A stretch of 61,343 nt of DNA from an uncultured Opitutales bacterium (GTDB taxonomy: Bacteria; Verrucomicrobiota; Verrucomicrobiia; Opitutales; Intestinicryptomonadaceae): assembly GCA_900545705.1 (NCBI GenBank), contig URAK01000012.1:1-61343 (forward strand), in the 5' to 3' direction. The notes beneath the pieces are model-generated. The model was not told the origin of the DNA, did not search any database, and saw only the letters and a list, made by a program, of their open reading frames with translations. The first letter of the stretch is position 1. Each line of letters opens with the position of its first letter. Below are positions 43,287 to 52,309 of this stretch, piece by piece. The translations under genes and the position numbers were made by a program.

Positions 43287-45641
43287 ATGTTTCCTAAAAA
43301 AATTTCATTTCTAATGATATTTTCGTTGGTAACGCTGTTATTTCCGAGTTTTATACTCGCAGAATACAGTGGATTGTCGGGATTTTCCGAATTGGCATTT
43401 ATAAAGCGCAACACTTTTGACCCTAACCATTATTACACGGAATTTATAAACAGTTCATGGAAACCCGGCGGCGGAATTTTCATATTGAATTTGGCGGATA
43501 GAAGCGAGCGCAAACTTTTCCCGCAGATGTCGGGCGGCGTATTCGGACGCTTCGACATATCTTTCGACGCAAAGCGCATTGTGTTTTCATATAAAAAATC
43601 CGCCGGAGAGGGTTTTAGAATTTACTCTGCAAATATAGACGGCACCAACCTTAGACAGTTGACTTTTCCCGAACCTGGCGAGGCAGAAACCGCGAAAAAA
43701 TTTAAGCGCGGTAAATACCACAACGGAACTGACGACATGGATCCATGCTGGCTTCCCGACGGGGGCATAGCGTTTGTATCTACGCGCCCGAGATACGGGG
43801 TGTTATGCGATCCGTCCGACGATCTAGTCGTCGCCACGATGTACAGGATGGAAGCAGACGGTTCGGGCATGAAGCGGCTGTCCTATGGAGCGTTGAGCGA
43901 AAACTCCCCGTGCGTTCTGCCGGACGGCAGAATAATGTATACGCGATGGGAATACGTAGACAAGGGCGCTTCTGCCGTAAAATGTCTGTGGGCCATGCGT
44001 CCGGACGGGACAGGATCCGCTGAAATTTACGGCAACGACATTGCGCTGCCTGTCACAATGATATTCGGGCGACCCTTGCCCGGCGGGAACGGCAAATATG
44101 TTTTCATCGGCGCCCCGCACTATCCGCAAGGCCCGAATGGGACTGTGATAGTAGCAGATATTTCCAAAGGAGTGCGCTCCGAATCCGCCATGCGCCATAT
44201 CACGTCTGATGTGGAAATACGCGATGAAAGCGGCTACCATTTTAAAAAGGGCGAAAAATGGGAATTCGACCCGTCTGGGAAGTCCGGAAGACTCTTCCGC
44301 GACCCATACCCAATTTCGGACGAAAAGTTTCTTGTGGCTATGAAGCCCGAAGGATACATATGGAGCGACGCGGGTGGATACGAGCTTGCCATTTTGTCGT
44401 CCGACGGCTCGACGCGAAGAATATACAGGGACAAAAAATATTCCGCATTTCAGCCTGTTCCGGTCGCCCCGCGCCCCATGCCGCCGGTGCTTCCGTCCGC
44501 GCCTGACGAAGACCTTGAAAGACGGAATCTCGCAGCACTTTTAATAACAGACGTCTACGCGGGTACTGAGAACATTCCAAGAGGCGCGGCAAAGTACGTT
44601 CGCGTTCTCGACCAGATCGCTCGGCCGTGGGGCGCGAATAGAATCGCAATGGGTGGTGAAAAAACCGAGGACGCCCACGGGCAACAACACGCTGTTATAA
44701 GTCGATATACCCACTTGGGTGTAAAGGTTCAGCTAGGCGTGGCGGAAATTGAGCCCGACGGAAGCGCATATTTTCTGGTTCCTGCCAACCGCAACATTTT
44801 TTTGCAGATTTTGGACGAAAACTATATGGCGCTGCAAACCGAACGGACTTTCGTAAACTATATGCCAGGAGAAATTAGGGGCTGTATCGGCTGCCATGAA
44901 CGCGCATCCGAAACCCCGCGGACGGCGAAATTCTCGCGGGTTCTTGCGCTATGCAAACCTCCGCAAGAGCTAAAGCCCCAGAAAGGGGAAAAATCCGCCA
45001 AAAAGTTTTTTGACTATTCCGCGCAAATACAGCCGATTTTTGACAAAAAATGCGTGTCGTGCCATGGGCAAAACCGGTGCGAGAAGGGCCTTGACCTGCG
45101 TGGGACCCAGACAAAGTTTTTCAATGTATCGTACGAATCCCTCGTTCCCGACTATGTGAGACATACGAATATTCCCCAAAACTGCCATATTGAAGGTGAG
45201 CGCATTGGAATGACAAATATGGCGAAAAAGGACTATATAAAGGTAGACCGAAGATTGCTTGGCAAAATCATATCTGAATTATTCCAAAAGGACAACAATG
45301 TAGAGTACCTGCCCTCAGGCAGTCTCGGAGCGCGGACGAGCGTTTTGATAGGCGCGTTCGCCCCTGGCGCGGTGGATATAAAGGATCGGCAAGACGCGGC
45401 GCGCGCGCGTGAGCTCGCAAAAATCCATAAAGAAATTAAGCTTTCAGACACCGAAATTCTCGCGCTATCTAACTGGATAGACACCAACTGCCAGTACCAT
45501 CCCTCCTACTGGGGCGCGAAGAACCTGAAATATAAAAACGCGCCGCAATTCAGGCCTATGATCAGGTTCGACGATGTAATTTCAGAGACGCCGCCGAAAG
45601 GGCTGGAATCTTCTCCTGCGCTAGCGGAAAAGCTTAAATAA
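43287..45641 (+). CDS. secreted HZS-alpha-like diheme cytochrome c protein
   Basis: A 784-aa exported protein (signal peptide FLMIFSLVTLLFPSFILAE). The N-terminal half is a TolB/PD40-type beta propeller (WLPDGGIAFVSTRPRYG, VLPDGRIMYTRWEYVDK). A middle domain resembles that of the hydrazine synthase alpha subunit (VQLGVAEIEPDGSAYFLVPANRNIFLQILDENYMALQTERTF). Two heme c sites follow: CIGCH (Cys533-His537) and CVSCH (Cys589-His593). Proteins of this type are widespread in PVC bacteria; true hydrazine synthesis needs partner subunits that are absent here, so the function is unknown redox chemistry in the periplasm. The start is set by the signal peptide. Monocistronic. Confidence 0.82.
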   Translation: MFPKKISFLMIFSLVTLLFPSFILAEYSGLSGFSELAFIKRNTFDPNHYYTEFINSSWKPGGGIFILNLADRSERKLFPQMSGGVFGRFDISFDAKRIVFSYKKSAGEGFRIYSANIDGTNLRQLTFPEPGEAETAKKFKRGKYHNGTDDMDPCWLPDGGIAFVSTRPRYGVLCDPSDDLVVATMYRMEADGSGMKRLSYGALSENSPCVLPDGRIMYTRWEYVDKGASAVKCLWAMRPDGTGSAEIYGNDIALPVTMIFGRPLPGGNGKYVFIGAPHYPQGPNGTVIVADISKGVRSESAMRHITSDVEIRDESGYHFKKGEKWEFDPSGKSGRLFRDPYPISDEKFLVAMKPEGYIWSDAGGYELAILSSDGSTRRIYRDKKYSAFQPVPVAPRPMPPVLPSAPDEDLERRNLAALLITDVYAGTENIPRGAAKYVRVLDQIARPWGANRIAMGGEKTEDAHGQQHAVISRYTHLGVKVQLGVAEIEPDGSAYFLVPANRNIFLQILDENYMALQTERTFVNYMPGEIRGCIGCHERASETPRTAKFSRVLALCKPPQELKPQKGEKSAKKFFDYSAQIQPIFDKKCVSCHGQNRCEKGLDLRGTQTKFFNVSYESLVPDYVRHTNIPQNCHIEGERIGMTNMAKKDYIKVDRRLLGKIISELFQKDNNVEYLPSGSLGARTSVLIGAFAPGAVDIKDRQDAARARELAKIHKEIKLSDTEILALSNWIDTNCQYHPSYWGAKNLKYKNAPQFRPMIRFDDVISETPPKGLESSPALAEKLK

Positions 45642-45738
45642 AAATTGCCTTGCCCCCAAATGGCGCGCCGCAACGAATCAGCGTAGATAAAGGAGCCTAA
45701 AACCGCAGACTTCCGAGCAAACGCTTGAAAAAATTTTG

Positions 45739-46389
45739 TTAAGGAGAAAGACGCGAAATTTCCCAAACCGCCGGAGAGTTGGAATCGGATTTTTTGACGT
45801 ATTCAAACCTGTCGTGCAATCTGTTTTGCCTGCCCTGCCAAAACTCAAAAGCATTTGGAACGATTCTATAGCCGCCCCAAAAATCCGGCAATGGAACTTC
45901 CCCGTTTTTGAATTTTTCCTTCATTTTTTCAAACTGCATTTCAAGCAAAGAACGTGAGGATATCACACTACTCTGCCTTGAAACCCAAGCGCCGAGCCTG
46001 CTCCCAAACGGCCTTGACAAAAAGTAGCGCAAAGACTCCGCCGCCGAGACTTTCTCGGCAATTCCTTCTATTCGCAGCTGGCGCTCCAAGTCAAGCCACG
46101 CAAAAACAGCGCAAACCTTGTTGTTTTCCGATATTTCGTGCGCCTTGCGGCTTGTGTAGTTCGTGTAAAACACAAATCCTTTTTCGTCCCACGATTTTAG
46201 CAGGACAACTCGCGACGAGGGCGCCCCCTCCGCAGATACTGTGGATACCACCATCGCGTTGGGTTCGGTGACATTGCACTCGCATGCGTGGTTAAACCAC
46301 TTTTCAAATTGTTTGAATGGATTGTCGTCAAGGTCGGCGCGTGAAAGGCCGCCTTTTAGATATTCATTTCTAAATTCAAATATGTCCAT
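45739..46389 (-). CDS. pdxH: pyridoxamine 5'-phosphate oxidase
   Basis: An FMN enzyme making pyridoxal 5'-phosphate from the pyridoxamine or pyridoxine phosphate, using oxygen. The 216-aa length is standard. Motifs: AMVVSTVSAEGAPSSRVVLLKSWDEKGFVFYTNY (FMN site), SRKAHEI, LERQLRIEG, SRPFGSRLGAWVSRQSSVI, and the C-terminal signature FEFWQGRQNRLHDRFEY. Its ATG shares one nucleotide with the stop of the YihY-like gene (TAATG), so it is translationally coupled. Last gene of the long minus-strand block. Confidence 0.95.
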   Translation of the reverse strand: MDIFEFRNEYLKGGLSRADLDDNPFKQFEKWFNHACECNVTEPNAMVVSTVSAEGAPSSRVVLLKSWDEKGFVFYTNYTSRKAHEISENNKVCAVFAWLDLERQLRIEGIAEKVSAAESLRYFLSRPFGSRLGAWVSRQSSVISSRSLLEMQFEKMKEKFKNGEVPLPDFWGGYRIVPNAFEFWQGRQNRLHDRFEYVKKSDSNSPAVWEISRLSP

Positions 46390-47777
46390 TATATCAGGTC
46401 TTTTATTGTTTTTTTGCTTATCTCGAGCCCCGCATATTCGTCTATCGATTTAAGCGCCTCGGCAACCGCCGGTTCGCTATGGGATAGAATTGACGGTTTG
46501 TCGCACTGGTTGTATCCCCATTCTTCGAAAAAGCGCGATAGCGTTACAGATTCCGGGGGGACTGAAGGTTTATAGCCGGCAGATTCCTGCGTATCTCCCG
46601 TCAAAACTTTGCATACAAATCCCTTGTCAGATAAAATATCCAACGATGCGGCGACAGCTGCCGACGGGAGCTTAAGCTTAGATGAAAGAGTCTCCTGTGT
46701 CGGGAGCCCATCGCGAAGGCAGAATTCGCGGGATATTTCTGCGAAAGCCGCAAGCCCGCACAACGCGCGCATACGCGGCCCCATGGCGTTCCAAGCATCG
46801 TCGTCAGACAGAAAATCCATGTATTGCACAGCGTAGGTAATTTGGCTTCCCGACAATATTACGAGCCAGAATATGTATAGGCTAAACATCGCCACAGCCA
46901 CTATTGCGAGATACCCGTAAAGGTTTTGCTGCTTAACAATGTATCCGATATATATAAAAGACAGTTTGTTGTTTAGCATCAGCATCAGCATTATGATAAA
47001 TCCTCCCACGAGCGCCGCCTTCCATTTTACGCGCGCGCACGGAAAGAATTTATAGAACGAAGCCAGAACGACTGTCATGACCGCCATGCCTATCAAATAC
47101 GTTATCCAAGAGGCGTAATCCGATATTATCGGAATTCCGCCCACAAATGACGACAGCTGGGAGGTCGCCAAAAATGTCATTCCAAAAATTGTGCCGACAG
47201 AACCGAAGAAAATCATTGAGAAGTAGAAGACAATTCGGTCCACCCATTTTCGCCCTTTGCGCGCGCCCCAAATCAAATTGATGGAGCTTTCCATATTTTT
47301 GCATAAGAGCAGGCATGTGACGAGCATCGTAGCAACCCCGATTGCGCCACCAGAAACGCTTCCCTTTGAGATATTGTTTATAAACTTAAAAACAACGGGA
47401 TTGATTTTTGAGACGCTTCCGGAATCGGTATTGGCAGGTGGCATCATCTCCGCGACCGCCGGCATCACAAAAGTTGCTGCGTCGAGAATTTTCCCGTAGA
47501 TAAATTTTTCTCCTTTATCCCTAAAAAATATGCCTGAAAATAGAATTGTTATCGCGAGAATCGGACCTATTGCAAGCAGCGTAGCGTACGATAGCGACGA
47601 CGCCTGCACGAAGACGCGGTTTTTGAGAATACCGTTTATCGTTGTGACAATTATTCTCAATAGAACAATTCCGAAACCTGCCAGTCCTTTTTTTTCTGAG
47701 TAAGAGGGATCCCAAATACTTGTGGTCAGAAAATTTTTTACAGTAAAAAACAGCGAATTTTTCTTAGGTGAATCCAT
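46389..47777 (-). CDS. YihY/virulence factor BrkB family membrane protein
   Basis: A 462-aa protein with six membrane segments (within about 35-320) of the YihY/BrkB family, including VQASSLSYATLLAIGPILAI and NLYGYLAIVAVAMFSLYIFWLVILSGSQITY. The older name ribonuclease BN is a misassignment; function is unknown, with transport suggested. A C-terminal cytoplasmic winged-helix-like region (about 345-440: REFCLRDGLPTQETLSSKLKLPSAAVAASLDIL) is an addition found in some members. Start at 47777 follows the end of the upstream gene by 10 nt. Confidence 0.85.
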   Translation of the reverse strand: MDSPKKNSLFFTVKNFLTTSIWDPSYSEKKGLAGFGIVLLRIIVTTINGILKNRVFVQASSLSYATLLAIGPILAITILFSGIFFRDKGEKFIYGKILDAATFVMPAVAEMMPPANTDSGSVSKINPVVFKFINNISKGSVSGGAIGVATMLVTCLLLCKNMESSINLIWGARKGRKWVDRIVFYFSMIFFGSVGTIFGMTFLATSQLSSFVGGIPIISDYASWITYLIGMAVMTVVLASFYKFFPCARVKWKAALVGGFIIMLMLMLNNKLSFIYIGYIVKQQNLYGYLAIVAVAMFSLYIFWLVILSGSQITYAVQYMDFLSDDDAWNAMGPRMRALCGLAAFAEISREFCLRDGLPTQETLSSKLKLPSAAVAASLDILSDKGFVCKVLTGDTQESAGYKPSVPPESVTLSRFFEEWGYNQCDKPSILSHSEPAVAEALKSIDEYAGLEISKKTIKDLI

Positions 47778-47787
47778 ATTTTTTAAG

Positions 47788-48258
47788 TTAATATATCTTA
47801 TAGAATAATGCGCACGATAGCAAAGCCGCAACACCTATAATTGAGGAAATGATGGGGCCCTTGCGAAGGGTGCACGCCCCAAGCAGCGTTGAAGCCGCGC
47901 AAAAAGCCCATGACTGCTGGGCAAATTCCGGAAGCGAGTACGCTATATATGCGGCCCCTCCGGCACAAGCCCACGCCTTAAACCTAAGTATTCCCCATTG
48001 AGGCATTCCAAAAATAAAAAAAATAAGCAAAAAAGCATCAATTGCAACAGACTTCCCTAAAGCTGTTTCCGAAAATCTTCGTATTAGCTGAAAAGAATCG
48101 GTTCCTATAAAAAGGCAAACTCCGCATGCGAGCACCAAGACAACCGACGCATAAGAAATAAAATAAGCCGCTTTATCCCTCGCGCGCAACTTTTTTATAA
48201 GCGCCTCATTTTCCGGCGTCCCGCCCGTTGGGGAATCGTCTATTTTTGTGGAATTCAT
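47788..48258 (-). CDS. small polytopic membrane protein, unrecognised
   Basis: A 156-aa protein with a hydrophilic 30-residue N-terminus and four to five hydrophobic segments (about 33-52, 70-88, 95-110, 115-128 and 133-153). I do not recognise the family. Its ATG overlaps the stop codon of nadK by 4 nt and its stop lies 10 nt before the YihY-like gene, so it is certainly part of the operon. Confidence 0.65.
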   Translation of the reverse strand: MNSTKIDDSPTGGTPENEALIKKLRARDKAAYFISYASVVLVLACGVCLFIGTDSFQLIRRFSETALGKSVAIDAFLLIFFIFGMPQWGILRFKAWACAGGAAYIAYSLPEFAQQSWAFCAASTLLGACTLRKGPIISSIIGVAALLSCALFYKIY

Positions 48259-49079
48259 ATTTTTGAGTGCCGCGGGTCCTCAGCCCATCCGAGTTTTGAG
48301 CGCAAAATACTGAAATGTGAATGCCCGTGTAGGCGGGAAAATTTTACGGTTTTTGACGATATAAAAATGTCCGCATGCGCCCCACGCGGAAAGTTTGCAA
48401 CAATTCTTCCGTCAGAAACGAAAACGCAATCTCCCGATATGCATGAAATCTTAATTTTAGCAGAGGCGTCGTAAACGAGGCTTCTATTTGATAGCGTGTG
48501 CGGGCAAATAGGCGTCATCACAAAAACTTTTGCCTTGGGGTGCACGAGAGGCCCCCCGGCGGACAAATTGTAGGCGGTAGATCCGGTGGGAGTGGAAAAA
48601 ATCAGGCCGTCGCCAAGGTAGTCAGCAATAAATTCCCCATCCGCATTTACGCTCAATCCCGATGCTGTTGCAGCTCCGGAAGTTTTTACGGCAAAATCGT
48701 TCAGCGCAACGAAAGAGTGCCCGTCCACCTTCGCTTCGAGGAGTTCGCGTTCGAGAAACCTTCCCTCACCCATTGCGAGAGTCAAAAAGGATTCGTCATC
48801 GATGGAATCGCTGTAATGTGCAAGAAATCCGAGCTTGCCAAGGTTAATGCCGAAAATCGGGATTCCGCAATCAGCGACCGCATTGACGCACGAAAGGATA
48901 GTTCCGTCGCCGCCAACAACGCAGCAGATATCCGCGCCGGCAAATGCCGACTCAGGGACGGGGAAATCCGAGCAGAGCTCTATTTCCATACCGGCTTTCA
49001 GCGCGATATTTGACAGCCTTTCGGCTATTTCCTGCGCCTTCTGCTTTGTCTTGTTTACGACGAAAAGGATTTTTCTCAT
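48255..49079 (-). CDS. nadK: NAD kinase
   Basis: NadK phosphorylates NAD to NADP, the only route to NADP. The 274-aa protein shows the catalytic GGDGT motif in CCVVGGDGTILS, the INLGKLGFLA segment, ALNDFAV at the position of the usual LNE, and the family signature GDGLIFSTPTGSTAYNLSAGGPLVHP. It lies 59 bp downstream of the GYF-domain gene, on the same strand, with no clear terminator between, so it may be co-transcribed with the GTPase cluster. Confidence 0.95.
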   Translation of the reverse strand: MRKILFVVNKTKQKAQEIAERLSNIALKAGMEIELCSDFPVPESAFAGADICCVVGGDGTILSCVNAVADCGIPIFGINLGKLGFLAHYSDSIDDESFLTLAMGEGRFLERELLEAKVDGHSFVALNDFAVKTSGAATASGLSVNADGEFIADYLGDGLIFSTPTGSTAYNLSAGGPLVHPKAKVFVMTPICPHTLSNRSLVYDASAKIKISCISGDCVFVSDGRIVANFPRGAHADIFISSKTVKFSRLHGHSHFSILRSKLGWAEDPRHSKI

Positions 49080-49138
49080 TTTAGGGTATTATCCCACAAA
49101 AGATATTTTTTGCAACCTATTTCCCGCTTTTAGAATAA

Positions 49139-49555
49139 TCATCTGCCTTCCAGCACTGGATATATATTTTTGTAAAATATAATTCCCGCCAATCCGGAAA
49201 CAGCGGTTATGAGGATGGCCAGTCTTATCCATTCTGGCGGTGTTTTTTTACGTGCGCGTGCTCTAAAAAAAATATATCCATCAAATATTGTAGCCAAGAG
49301 ATATATTATAGGGTGAAGAAAAGAAGCCCCTCCGAGAAAGAAAGCGGCGTACATCATATCTGAATCCGATTTCTTTTGGGGTGCATTTTCTGCTTTGGAA
49401 ATGTCAAAATCTTTTAAAAACTGCCAACATTTCGAATTTTCTTCGCGGATTTCGTGCAACAAGCCTATTTTCCCCGTATTTAACATTTCTAAAATTTCAG
49501 AATTGGAAAACGGCCCGCTTACATCGCCCTTCCATTTTATATAGAAGTTAGCCAT
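49139..49555 (-). CDS. GYF-domain membrane protein
   Basis: A 138-aa protein. Residues 3-50 are a GYF_2 (DUF4339-type) domain: FYIKWKGDVSGPFSNSEILEMLNTGKIGLLHEIR, with the W...GP-x-S-x-x-E-I/L pattern. Two membrane segments follow (about 72-92 and 112-130). GYF_2 domains are thought to bind proline-rich or partner peptides at the membrane. Its ATG abuts the stop codon of the 917-aa gene with no spacer, which ties it to the GTPase cluster. Confidence 0.75.
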   Translation of the reverse strand: MANFYIKWKGDVSGPFSNSEILEMLNTGKIGLLHEIREENSKCWQFLKDFDISKAENAPQKKSDSDMMYAAFFLGGASFLHPIIYLLATIFDGYIFFRARARKKTPPEWIRLAILITAVSGLAGIIFYKNIYPVLEGR

Positions 49556-52309
49556 TTATTTTTCCTCCGCCTTGGAGATAATCTCCTTGGAGGAGAGAGT
49601 CTCTGAAAAAATCGGGCTGAGCGCAATTGCATCGCTTTTTGAGGCAATGCGTCCGAAGCCTTTTTTTGATACCCCCCACAATGCCCCTTTGGGCTCCTTA
49701 AAAAACCGTACTTTTCCGTTTTCGAGCACTATGCCAACGAGTTCAAGGGGCGAAGATTCCGCAATTTCAACAGCTTTTGCGAAAACATGCGCTTCCCGCT
49801 CAAAATCGGGCAATACTTTTGAATACAACTCGGATTTCAGGTATTTGAGTTTGGAGTCCTTTTCAAAGATCCAGGAGTAGTCGAACATTCCGGAGGTATT
49901 TTTTAGAACCTTCTCGGCATGCGCCTTGGCGCTCGGCGAATACGCGAAGCCCGTCTCAACTGGTTTTGCCTTCAATTTTTCAATTATGATTTTTTCAAGA
50001 TAGGCTTTGTACGCAGGGTTTACGTTAGAATTTGCTATCATTGCAAGCGCATCCAAGAGCGACTTTGACGCTGCCGTTTTGAAAACTTCACCCCCCACGA
50101 GAGACTCCGATGTCAACGCCCCGCCGGTCAATAAGTCGCCAACAGGCTCGCGGCCGCTCGTCTTGCTTTTCATATAGCGGGTGGAGGTGATATTTCCGCC
50201 GAGGGAAATTTCTTTCGCCTCCTGCACCGTGGTGTACCCTCCGCTCCATTTTTGCGTACGCTCCGAAACCGGGGCGATTGTATAGACGGGCGAGCCGGAT
50301 TCAGTTGTATATCTATGCAGGCTCGTCAGAGTTTTGCTTTCGGGCAATACCGCTTTTGGCGCCGAAAAGGCGTCGGGAAGGTTTGCTATTGCGTCCAAAT
50401 CGGCGAATTCCACCGCCTGCCCTGTTTTAATCTCCCGTCTGAGCTCCGCGATTGGCGACAGTTTCCGCGAGAATTCCGCGGGTACGGTTCCGTCAACCGC
50501 AAGCATATCGAGAGCCGCAAGGTAATCGTAAGTATCTTTTGAAGACAACAACGCCTCTCGCAATATGCCGAATTTTTCGTATTTGGAGCGCGCAGTGGAT
50601 ATTTTGGAGGTTATTTCTTCAAATCTGTCTGAATCTATATTGTGCGGCCTGAAATTTTTTGAGGTATCCGACATTATCGGGCGCAGCTCTTTTAATACTT
50701 TTTCTTCGCGGGAAACCAGAACCGGCAGTTCAGACTCAAAACCCTCGTAGTCCGCAAGAATTTTTTCATACTCTTCAAGCAATTCCCGCGTGCGGTCGCC
50801 GAGCGCGATTTTCCTGCTCTGCGTGGCGGAATTTAGTTTTTTGACAAACGCATCAAGCCTCTCTTTAAATTCAGAGCGCTTTATGGAATCGAGGACGGCA
50901 ATATCTGTAGATAGGCTTCCCGAAACCGCGGCGGCGTCGTCAAAGTCTGAAGACTTTGCAGTGTTAAAGTCGATTTTTTCGAGGGAGTCCAATGCTTTGG
51001 CAATTCTTGCATTTTCCGTGGCCTCGGCATTTGCGGAATCTATTATTTTAGTAAGCCGCGTAGAGTATCTCGGCGAATCCGCAAGATCCGGATTTTCCAT
51101 GCCGAATTTTTCGACAGCCTCCAATTTTGACGTTGGCGAATCGAGTTGTTCTATGGAGGCAATAAAAGAATCTGCTGCTGTAAGCCTCTGGTTTTGCTTC
51201 CAAGAAGTGTAAAGTTTGTACGATATTCCGGCGGCAATACCCAAGACTGCGGCGGAAATTACGATAGTCGCCACTGTCGATCTAAACGCAGACTTGCGGA
51301 GCTTCAGGATGCGCTCGTCGAGGCGCTTTGAAGTTTCTTCGTCCAATTTGCCCGCGGCGTCGGATTTCAGGGCGGTAAGTTTTTTGAGATTTGCGGAGGA
51401 AGATCCGCCCGATGGGTGTTCAAGCTCTATCAATATCTGGTTACGGGCGCGCGCGGCCTTTTCAGCGGCAAGCTTCTCCGAATGTTTTTTCTCGGATTCC
51501 GAAAGACATTTTTCAACTATCTGCCTTTCGCTTTCCGATAAATCATCCTCGTTCAAGAAAAGGCTCAGTTCCGACAAAAGTGAAATAGACTCCTCCCACT
51601 CTTCCGACGGATTTATTAAAGAGAGTTTTTTTAATATTTCAGACTTCTTTTTTGCGTTGCGCTTTTCTTCTAGTGATTTCCTTATTTTTTGCGCGCGCTC
51701 CCATACGGAGCTTTTCATGACGGCGTCGGAGTCGGGATCCAATTGGGCACAGATAGACAGGATTTTCTCGTCGTCGTTTGCGTTGAGAGCGGCATCGAGC
51801 GGCGCTATTAGGCTTTGCGCAACTTTTTTGCGGAGTTTTTCGCACTCGCGAGCGGCCTCTGCGTCGTAGGAGTTTATTTTAACAATGGTTCTTATGACAG
51901 AGAGGGCCTTTGGATAGTCGCGCAAGCGCATTGCCCTGCGGAAGTCCCTGTAAAGCGGGTGCGTTTGCGTAATCCCCTTTGAATACAGCGACTGCACAAG
52001 CCCAATTCTCTCTTCGTCGAACGGCGGCGGCACTGGATAATCTTCCGACGCGCAAATATCGCGCCATTGCGGGAGCTCGGGGAATACAAGCGCATTCAGG
52101 GAGTCCAATAACCCGCACGATTCCGCGACTTGAAGCGCCGGGTATTCCCTGCCAGCACGTATTAGAGCGACTACTCTTTCAAGCTGCTCATTTGCGGCCG
52201 CGCACATGCGGCAGTATTCTGCCGCAATGGCTCTCTTTTGTTGTTCACCGGCGGTGGAGGAACCTCCGAGTATGGATTGTATTTTAACTATTAAAAGCTG
52301 CGGAGTCAT
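49556..52309 (-). CDS. 917-aa single-pass helical protein of the GTPase cluster
   Basis: I do not recognise a named family. The protein has a long cytoplasmic helical part (1-340) with TPR-like helices (about 115-165, FRRAMRLRDYPKALSVIRTIVKIN) and charged coiled coil (about 205-340), one membrane segment (about 344-366, TVATIVISAAVLGIAAGISYKL), then some 550 residues outside, first coiled coil, later mixed alpha/beta (about 660-900). No catalytic motif is evident. It resembles a scaffold spanning the inner membrane. Start codon abuts the stop of the GAP1-like gene (TAA-ATG) and its stop abuts the GYF gene. Confidence 0.7.
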   Translation of the reverse strand: MTPQLLIVKIQSILGGSSTAGEQQKRAIAAEYCRMCAAANEQLERVVALIRAGREYPALQVAESCGLLDSLNALVFPELPQWRDICASEDYPVPPPFDEERIGLVQSLYSKGITQTHPLYRDFRRAMRLRDYPKALSVIRTIVKINSYDAEAARECEKLRKKVAQSLIAPLDAALNANDDEKILSICAQLDPDSDAVMKSSVWERAQKIRKSLEEKRNAKKKSEILKKLSLINPSEEWEESISLLSELSLFLNEDDLSESERQIVEKCLSESEKKHSEKLAAEKAARARNQILIELEHPSGGSSSANLKKLTALKSDAAGKLDEETSKRLDERILKLRKSAFRSTVATIVISAAVLGIAAGISYKLYTSWKQNQRLTAADSFIASIEQLDSPTSKLEAVEKFGMENPDLADSPRYSTRLTKIIDSANAEATENARIAKALDSLEKIDFNTAKSSDFDDAAAVSGSLSTDIAVLDSIKRSEFKERLDAFVKKLNSATQSRKIALGDRTRELLEEYEKILADYEGFESELPVLVSREEKVLKELRPIMSDTSKNFRPHNIDSDRFEEITSKISTARSKYEKFGILREALLSSKDTYDYLAALDMLAVDGTVPAEFSRKLSPIAELRREIKTGQAVEFADLDAIANLPDAFSAPKAVLPESKTLTSLHRYTTESGSPVYTIAPVSERTQKWSGGYTTVQEAKEISLGGNITSTRYMKSKTSGREPVGDLLTGGALTSESLVGGEVFKTAASKSLLDALAMIANSNVNPAYKAYLEKIIIEKLKAKPVETGFAYSPSAKAHAEKVLKNTSGMFDYSWIFEKDSKLKYLKSELYSKVLPDFEREAHVFAKAVEIAESSPLELVGIVLENGKVRFFKEPKGALWGVSKKGFGRIASKSDAIALSPIFSETLSSKEIISKAEEK

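Noticed and set aside
43287..45641. Calling this gene a true hydrazine synthase of an anammox organism
   Set aside because: Only the alpha-like architecture is present; partner subunits and hydrazine dehydrogenase are not in the window, and related proteins occur in non-anammox PVC bacteria.
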